A stretch of DNA of 18,047 bases from DASXSB01 sp036506275 (GTDB lineage Bacteria > Methylomirabilota > Methylomirabilia > Rokubacteriales > CSP1-6), in NCBI GenBank assembly GCA_036506275.1, contig DASXSB010000068.1:1-18047 (forward strand). Reading direction: 5' to 3'. The position numbers and the translations under genes are program-made. This document shows, piece after piece, positions 13,546 through 18,047 of the stretch (the first letter of the stretch is position 1; each line of letters starts with the position of its first letter). Below the pieces are notes generated by a model. That model did no database searches and was not told the DNA's origin. It worked only from the letters and a program-made list of their open reading frames with translations.

Positions 13546-14160
13546 ATGACCGAGGCCGTGCGCGTCGGTGTCCTCGCGCTCCAGGGGGACTTCGCCCTCC
13601 ACCGCCAAGCGCTCGTCAGGTGCGGCGTGGAGTCGGTGGAGGTGCGCAAGCCCGAGGAGCTCGAGGACCTCGACGGCCTCATCATCCCCGGCGGCGAGAG
13701 CACGACGCTCCTCAAGCTCATGGATGCGTGGGGGTTCGTGCCCGCGCTGGAGAAGTTCCACGCCGCGGACAAGCCGATGTTCGGAACGTGCGCCGGCCTC
13801 ATCCTGCTCGCGCGCGACGTCGACAATCCACGCCAGTTCTCGCTCGGCTTCATCGACGTCGGTGTCGAACGCAACGCCTACGGCCGCCAGCGGGAGTCGT
13901 TCGCCACGCCGGGGACGGTGAACCTGGGGGGGATGGCGCCCACGCCACTCGAGATGGTGTTCATCCGCGCCCCTCGTATCCGGCGGGTGGGCGCGGGCGT
14001 GACCACCCTCGCCACCCACGCGGGAGAAGCGGTGATGGCGCGGGAGGGGAGCGTGCTCGTCGCCACCTTTCATCCCGAGCTGACCGACGACTCCGCCGTG
14101 CACCAGTACTTCTGCGCCATGGTGAAGGAGCGCGCGCAGGAGCGGAGGGCGCGCCGGTGA
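13546..14160 (+). CDS. pdxT: Pyridoxal 5'-phosphate synthase glutaminase subunit PdxT
   Basis: This class I glutamine amidotransferase hydrolyses glutamine and channels ammonia to PdxS. The 204 residues show the oxyanion segment PGGEST (48-53), the nucleophile Cys82 in FGTCAGLILLA, and His176/Glu178 in ATFHPELTDD. It opens with VGVLALQGDF, as in other PdxT proteins. Start ATG 13546 has no strong ribosome-binding site and may rely on coupling with pdxS. The stop overlaps the next gene's GTG (GTGA). Confidence 0.97.
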   Translation: MTEAVRVGVLALQGDFALHRQALVRCGVESVEVRKPEELEDLDGLIIPGGESTTLLKLMDAWGFVPALEKFHAADKPMFGTCAGLILLARDVDNPRQFSLGFIDVGVERNAYGRQRESFATPGTVNLGGMAPTPLEMVFIRAPRIRRVGAGVTTLATHAGEAVMAREGSVLVATFHPELTDDSAVHQYFCAMVKERAQERRARR

Positions 14161-14780
14161 TCTTCCACGACTACTACGCGAAGATCGATGCCGCCGACAT
14201 CCACCGCTTCGTCCTCGCGCAGGAGATGGGCCGGCTCGTCACGGTGGGCGGCGATGGGACCCCGCACGTCGGTCTCTACCCGTTTCTCTACGGCGACGGG
14301 CGCTTCGACCTCCACCTCGTGCGCGCCGACGAGCAGGTGGCCGACCTGAAGGCCTCGCGCCGCTCCGTGTTCGAGGTCGACGAAGTGCTCGGCGTCATTC
14401 CCTCGTACTGGGTGCATCCGGAGTACGGCGGCTCCGCCACCGCCTATCACCGTACGGTGATCTTCGAGTGCGACGCGACCGTCATCGAAGAGCCGGCCGC
14501 CGTCGCCGCCCAGCAGATCCGTCTCCTCGAGCGCTACCAGCCGGAGGGCGGCTTTCGCCCGGTGGCGGCGGACGATCCGCTCTACGCGGGTGCCATCGCC
14601 CTCCTCGCGGCCGTTCGGCTCGACGTCGTGCGCGTTCGTCCGAAATGGAAGCTCGGGCAGAATCGGCCGCCCGCGGCGCGCCGCAAGGTCATCGCGGAGC
14701 TGCGAAAGCGCGGGCGCCCCGGCGATGCGCGGGCCGCCGACGCCCTCGCGTGGACCCTCGGCGACGGCGCCGACGCCTAA
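14157..14780 (+). CDS. PaiB-like FMN-binding split-barrel protein
   Basis: This 207-residue protein resembles the FMN_bind_2/PaiB family, which has the flavin-binding split-barrel fold of pyridoxamine-phosphate oxidase. Segments supporting this are GRLVTVGGDGTPHVGLYPFLY near the N-terminus, PSYWVHPEYGG in the middle, and the C-terminal KWKLGQNRPPAARRKVIAEL, which matches the family's KLSQNR-type ending. The GTG at 14157 overlaps the pdxT stop (GTGA), so it is translated with the PLP synthase. PaiB is known as a regulator of sporulation and protease genes, but family members may be enzymes. In this operon a flavin-dependent role in B6 vitamer handling is possible but unproven. Confidence 0.8.
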   Translation: MIFHDYYAKIDAADIHRFVLAQEMGRLVTVGGDGTPHVGLYPFLYGDGRFDLHLVRADEQVADLKASRRSVFEVDEVLGVIPSYWVHPEYGGSATAYHRTVIFECDATVIEEPAAVAAQQIRLLERYQPEGGFRPVAADDPLYAGAIALLAAVRLDVVRVRPKWKLGQNRPPAARRKVIAELRKRGRPGDARAADALAWTLGDGADA

Positions 14781-15540
14781 GCTGATCGCGCTCGCGCTCC
14801 TCCTCGTCCTCGCGCTGCCGCTGGGCGCGGCGGCGGCGCCGACCACGTTCGTCGTCGAGCCCACCGGCAGCGAGCTCAAGTTCTTCGCGACGTCGCGGTT
14901 GATGAACGCGGAGGGTCGGTTCCATCGGTTCAGCGGACGCGTGACCTTCGATCGGGAGAACCTCGCCGACGCCCGCGTGACGTTCTCCGTGGAGACGGCC
15001 TCGATCGACACCGCCAATCGTCTTCGCGACGATCACCTCCGGAGCGATGACTTCTTCGCGGTCGCGCGCTTTCCGACGGCGACGTTCGAGAGCGAGCGAG
15101 TGGAGCGCGCGTCCGCCGGCGTGACCGTGATCGGTCGACTCACGATCCGGGGGGTGACGCGACCGCTCACGATCCCCGTGCAGGTGGAGGTGACCGAGCA
15201 CACGCTGAGGGCGCGGGGCGAGTTCGAGATCCAGCGGATCGCGTTCGGCGTCGCCTACCAGTCCCGCCTGAACCCCGTGGGCGATGTCGTTCGTGTCGTC
15301 TTCACGTTCGCCGGGCGCGCCGTGTCGGGCGGGGCGAGCTCGCCACCACCCAGAGGCGGCGCCCCCGCGATCGTCGCGACGTCAGACTCGGGTCGAAGTA
15401 TCTGGTCGTATCCGCGTGACAACACGGCGAATCCCGTGCACGGTCGCACGCGGGACGGGCGTCGCCTTGACAGGCCGGGGTCAAGACAGGTATCGTTCGC
15501 GGTCAGACCAGCCGACCAGCACCCAACGACCCGGAGGTAG
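14725..15540 (+). CDS. YceI-family lipocalin-like periplasmic protein with unusual C-terminal tail
   Basis: YceI proteins are secreted beta-barrels that bind isoprenoid-type lipids. From ATG 14725 the frame gives an 18-residue N-region, a hydrophobic core (LIALALLLVLALPL) and a likely cleavage site after AAAA before PTTFVV. The YceI domain follows: LKFFATSRLMNAEGRFHRFSG, SIDTANRLRDDHLRSDDFF, RFPTATFES, LTIRGVTRPLTIPV and FGVAYQSRLNP. The chosen start overlaps the upstream gene by 56 bases; no better start codon exists between it and the signal sequence. After VVFTFAGRA at about 15320 the domain is complete, yet the frame runs on for about 70 residues of weakly codon-biased, disordered sequence across a probable promoter for the next gene. 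The last stop, TAG 15538-15540, is 2 bases before the next start. The tail may result from loss of an earlier stop. Confidence 0.78.
   Translation: MRGPPTPSRGPSATAPTPKLIALALLLVLALPLGAAAAPTTFVVEPTGSELKFFATSRLMNAEGRFHRFSGRVTFDRENLADARVTFSVETASIDTANRLRDDHLRSDDFFAVARFPTATFESERVERASAGVTVIGRLTIRGVTRPLTIPVQVEVTEHTLRARGEFEIQRIAFGVAYQSRLNPVGDVVRVVFTFAGRAVSGGASSPPPRGGAPAIVATSDSGRSIWSYPRDNTANPVHGRTRDGRRLDRPGSRQVSFAVRPADQHPTTRR
15467..15496 (+). promoter_or_regulatory. Putative sigma70-type promoter of the 2-oxoacid:ferredoxin oxidoreductase operon
   Basis: A perfect -35 box TTGACA (15467-15472) is followed after 18 bases by TATCGT (15491-15496). The predicted transcript would start near 15503 and carry a leader of about 40 bases with GGAGG before the ATG at 15543. 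It lies inside the C-terminal tail of the YceI frame. Confidence 0.5.
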
Positions 15541-15542
15541 GC

Positions 15543-16751
15543 ATGTCAGCCCTGATCTGCGAAGTCGTGTATCGCGGGATCTTCCAGAAGAATCTGGCCG
15601 CGCGCATCACGCGCGGCATCGTGTTGTCCGCTCGGAAGTCCGGACGATGGGGCATCGCCTTCGGGCGCTACGGCGACAGTCCCCAGCGCAATGGCATCCC
15701 CGCCAAGGACTTCGCGATCGTGGCGGACACGAAGGAAGAGCTCGAGCAGAACATGGCGCGCTACGAGCCCAAGCACGTGGACGTCACGATCTGCGTGGAC
15801 GACACCCTCTCCAAGGGCGTGGAATCGTGGGCGTGGTACGGACTGCAGCCCATCAACCGGCTCACGGTTCCGAACGGCACCCTGCTCATGACGTCGCTGC
15901 AGTCGTTCGAGGCGCTTCTTGGCGACATCCACAAGAAGGACGTGCCCTACCACCTCGCGCTCGTACGCGCCAAGCCGTCCTTCTCGGGGTTGTGGGTCTA
16001 CAAGGAAGACCACACGGAGGTGCGCATCCTGGGCGCGCTCGCCCGCATCGCTCCCTCCTTCCTGACCCTGGACGCCGTGTGCCAGGCCGTGAAGGAGATG
16101 GAGTGGGGCTCCGACCTCAAGGTCGCCTCCGCCCGCAAGGCGGCCGACCGCCTGGAGACGCGCACCGTGCAGATCACGGAGGGCAACGCGGAGATCCCGT
16201 ACTCGTTCGAGATGCCGAAGTGGTGGGAGATGCGGGAAGGCGTCACCATCCCGGCCATCCCCATCGGCAAGCCGAAGGAGGAAGGCAAGGGGTACGTGCC
16301 CGAGCGCAATCCGTACTTCAAGAAATACACGACCCGGACGATGCGGCCCGTCGTCGACTTCGACACCTGCGTGAAGTGCAACCTGTGCTGGATCGCGTGC
16401 CCCGACTCCGTTTTCGACGTCATGCCCGATGGCACCTTCGACCCCAACATGGAGGCGTGCTGCGGGTGCGGCGTGTGCGAGGCGGTGTGTCCCGTCGAGA
16501 ACTGCATCACGATGGTGAACGAGTCGGTGTTCGAGGACAACGCCAGCCAGTGGGAGATGTGGCGCCAGGACAAGGGGAGTTACAAGACGTGGCTGATCGG
16601 CAAGATCGGTGACAAGAAGACGACCGTTCGCTCGCACGGGTTCCGGTTCCGTGGACAGTACGAGGAAGAGCTCAAGCACGACCTCGACCTCGGCGGCGTG
16701 GAGATCACGGCGGGCATCCCCGGCGAGAACGCCAAGCACAAAACGATCTAG
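15543..16751 (+). CDS. 2-oxoacid:ferredoxin oxidoreductase, fused gamma-delta subunit (oxalate oxidoreductase type)
   Basis: This subunit carries electrons from the TPP site to ferredoxin and helps bind coenzyme. The 402 residues join an N-terminal gamma domain (about 1-190) to a delta-type domain with two [4Fe-4S] motifs: Cys276, 279, 282, 286 (CVKCNLCWIACP) and Cys306, 309, 312, 316 (CCGCGVCEAVCP). The gamma domain lacks the usual GRGGQG loop, showing YRGIFQKNLAARI near residues 10-22 instead. In CoA-dependent enzymes this region helps bind CoA, so its change agrees with a CoA-independent reaction. Start ATG 15543 has GGAGG 6 bases upstream. The order gamma-delta, alpha, beta matches the Moorella oxalate oxidoreductase operon. 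The alpha gene follows after 18 bases. Confidence 0.87.
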   Translation: MSALICEVVYRGIFQKNLAARITRGIVLSARKSGRWGIAFGRYGDSPQRNGIPAKDFAIVADTKEELEQNMARYEPKHVDVTICVDDTLSKGVESWAWYGLQPINRLTVPNGTLLMTSLQSFEALLGDIHKKDVPYHLALVRAKPSFSGLWVYKEDHTEVRILGALARIAPSFLTLDAVCQAVKEMEWGSDLKVASARKAADRLETRTVQITEGNAEIPYSFEMPKWWEMREGVTIPAIPIGKPKEEGKGYVPERNPYFKKYTTRTMRPVVDFDTCVKCNLCWIACPDSVFDVMPDGTFDPNMEACCGCGVCEAVCPVENCITMVNESVFEDNASQWEMWRQDKGSYKTWLIGKIGDKKTTVRSHGFRFRGQYEEELKHDLDLGGVEITAGIPGENAKHKTI

Positions 16752-16769
16752 GACCGGAGGGGGATAGCA

Positions 16770-17999
16770 ATGGCGGTGGTCACGGGAGCGGCTCCGGCCG
16801 CGACGGAAGACAAGGAGCTGCTGATCTCCGGCAGCGAGGCGGTGGCGGAAGCGCTCACGCTCGCGGACATCGATGTCGTCACCGCGTATCCGATCCGGCC
16901 CTACGACACCGTGATGCAGGCCATCGCGAAGAAGATCGCGAACGGCCAGCTCATCGCGGAATACATCGTCGCCGAGGGCGAGCACAGCCAGTTCGAGATC
17001 GTCAAGCATGCCTCCACGGTGGGGGCGCGCGTCTTCTGCGGCTCCTCCGGCGTGGGCTGGGCGTACGCGATGGAGTGCCTGGTGGTGACGCCGCCGCTGC
17101 GGGTGCCGATGGTCGCGCTCGTCGGCAACCGGGCCCTCGATGACCCGGGGGCGTTCGGCGTCGAGCACAACGACGCCCTCTTCGTGCGCGACCTCGGCTG
17201 GCTCCTGTGCTGGATCGACACCTCGCAGGAGGCGCTCGACACCACGCTCATCGCGTACCGGGTGGCGGAGGACCGGCGCGTGTTCCTTCCCCTCGCCATC
17301 TCTGCCGACGGCGCTTTCCTCACGCACTCCCAGGCCATCACGCTGGTGCCGCCCAAGTCCAAGGTCGACAAGTTCCTGCCGCGCTACGACCGGGGCGATC
17401 TCCTCCTGCACCCGGACAATCCGATCACGGTGGCGCCGCAGGCGAACGAGGACTGGGTCATCGAGATCCGGCGCCAGAACGACGAGGCCATGAAGCGGGC
17501 CTACACGGTCATCGACGAAGCCTACGCCGATTTCCGGCGGGTGTTCGGCCGCGGTCCGGAGAATCCGTGGTTCGAGGAGTACATGACCGACGACGCCGAC
17601 GTCATCCTCGTCGGCATGGGAACGATCTCGCTGCCGATCAAGGTCGGCATCCGCACCATGCGGGCGCAGGGCAAGAAGGTGGGACTGGTGCGGTTGCGCT
17701 GGTTCCGGCCCTTCCCCACCGAGAAATTGGTGGCGGCGCTCTCGAAGGCCTCCGCCATCGGCGTCATCGACCGCGACTATTCCTTCGGCTCACCGTTCGC
17801 GTCGGGGGTGGTCGCCAACGAGATCCGCGCCGCCATGTACAACGCGGAGAAGCGGCCGCCGCTCCTCTCGTTCATCTCAGGGCTGGGCGGGCGCGAGGTG
17901 ACGCTGGAGGACGTCTACAAGGCAACGGACCTTTGTTACAATGCCGCGAAATCCGGCAAATCCGACGTGAAGACGCACTGGCTCGGCGTCCGAGAATAG
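16770..17999 (+). CDS. 2-oxoacid:ferredoxin oxidoreductase alpha subunit, probable oxalate oxidoreductase
   Basis: This 409-residue subunit forms the TPP-domain partner and substrate pocket of a pyruvate:ferredoxin oxidoreductase-like enzyme. Domain I (about 15-250) has YPIRPYDTVM, where pyruvate enzymes have YPITPSS; Arg43 thus replaces the substrate-binding Thr. Arg121, Asp124 and Phe129 lie in GNRALDDPGAF. As I recall the Moorella oxalate oxidoreductase structure, Arg31, Arg109, Asp112 and Phe117 line the oxalate site and switch loop; a constant offset of 12 aligns all four with this protein. Domain II (about 265-405) includes VILVGMGTISLPIKVGIRTM and RLRWFRPFPTEKL. ATG 16770 has a GGAGGGGG site. 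The likely reaction is oxalate to two CO2 with reduction of ferredoxin. Substrate is inferred from residues, not tested. Confidence 0.88.
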   Translation: MAVVTGAAPAATEDKELLISGSEAVAEALTLADIDVVTAYPIRPYDTVMQAIAKKIANGQLIAEYIVAEGEHSQFEIVKHASTVGARVFCGSSGVGWAYAMECLVVTPPLRVPMVALVGNRALDDPGAFGVEHNDALFVRDLGWLLCWIDTSQEALDTTLIAYRVAEDRRVFLPLAISADGAFLTHSQAITLVPPKSKVDKFLPRYDRGDLLLHPDNPITVAPQANEDWVIEIRRQNDEAMKRAYTVIDEAYADFRRVFGRGPENPWFEEYMTDDADVILVGMGTISLPIKVGIRTMRAQGKKVGLVRLRWFRPFPTEKLVAALSKASAIGVIDRDYSFGSPFASGVVANEIRAAMYNAEKRPPLLSFISGLGGREVTLEDVYKATDLCYNAAKSGKSDVKTHWLGVRE

Positions 18000-18008
18000 G
18001 AGACCTCC

Positions 18009-18047
18009 ATGGCGGAGACGACGTTCAGCAACGCCACCCAGATCCTC
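18009..18047 (+). CDS. Start of presumed 2-oxoacid:ferredoxin oxidoreductase beta subunit (cut by window end)
   Basis: An ATG at 18009 with AGGAGA upstream opens 13 codons (MAETTFSNATQIL) to the window end, 9 bases after the alpha stop. A beta (TPP-binding) subunit is expected at this position in the gamma-delta/alpha/beta order. The visible residues are too few to prove the family. Confidence 0.6.
   Translation, partial: MAETTFSNATQIL

Noticed and set aside
15546..17411. 621-codon minus-strand open frame opposite the oxidoreductase genes
   Set aside because: It is antisense to two genes with clear iron-sulfur and active-site motifs; its composition is typical of shadow frames.
1..18047. 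tRNA genes, selC, CRISPR arrays, IS elements, attachment sites
   Set aside because: No cloverleaf, direct-repeat array, transposase or terminal inverted repeat was recognised on reading both strands. Selenium machinery, if present, lies outside this window.

Overview
The window is about 18 kb of high-GC bacterial DNA with tightly packed genes, strong G/C preference at third codon positions and overlapping stop/start junctions (TGATG, ATGA, GTGA). No rRNA, tRNA, IS element, CRISPR array or phage gene is visible, and no stretch over 300 bases lacks a gene. The gene content (oxalate-type 2-oxoacid:ferredoxin oxidoreductase, RACo-type corrinoid activator, DXP-independent vitamin B6 synthesis, possible selenoproteins) fits an uncultivated high-GC soil or subsurface lineage such as Rokubacteria/Methylomirabilota. 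That placement is inference, because there is no phylogenetic marker here.

Layout. (1) 3-839(+): EamA/DMT permease cut by the window edge. (2) 846-2056(-): a second EamA permease followed by queF. (3) 2200-3279(+): divergent YchF-like GTPase/ATPase. (4) 3292-7153(-): a translationally coupled operon of a ferredoxin/ASKHA corrinoid activator, a double hot-dog MaoC-type dehydratase and a URO-D-superfamily protein. (5) 7202-9580(+): a 59-residue AtzG/GatC-like protein, an amidase, a small PCP_red-domain protein and a small Smr-domain protein. (6) 9600-10552(-): a newly read 59-residue protein coupled to a SAM methyltransferase. (7) 10659-10955(-): an AhpD/carboxymuconolactone-decarboxylase-type protein interrupted by an in-frame TGA. 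(8) 11089-14780(+): MocR/PdxR regulator, pdxS, pdxT and a PaiB-like flavin-binding protein, followed by a YceI protein. (9) 15543-end(+): fused gamma-delta subunit, alpha subunit and the first 13 codons of a presumed beta subunit of a 2-oxoacid:ferredoxin oxidoreductase. The alpha-subunit residues point to oxalate as the substrate.

Most notable: the TGA in the AhpD-like gene falls exactly where the second cysteine of the CxxC redox motif belongs. Seventeen nucleotides after it comes the G-rich tetraloop of a perfect 7-bp hairpin, as in bacterial SECIS elements, so this is a strong selenoprotein candidate (CxxU). The PCP_red gene may be a second case. Its frame stays codon-biased for 25 codons past a TGA (giving a UxC motif), has a SECIS-like hairpin at the right distance, and its next stop overlaps the position where the Smr gene appears to begin. 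Several genes also have -10-like boxes only 6-7 nt before the start codon and lack a good ribosome-binding site, suggesting leaderless mRNAs.
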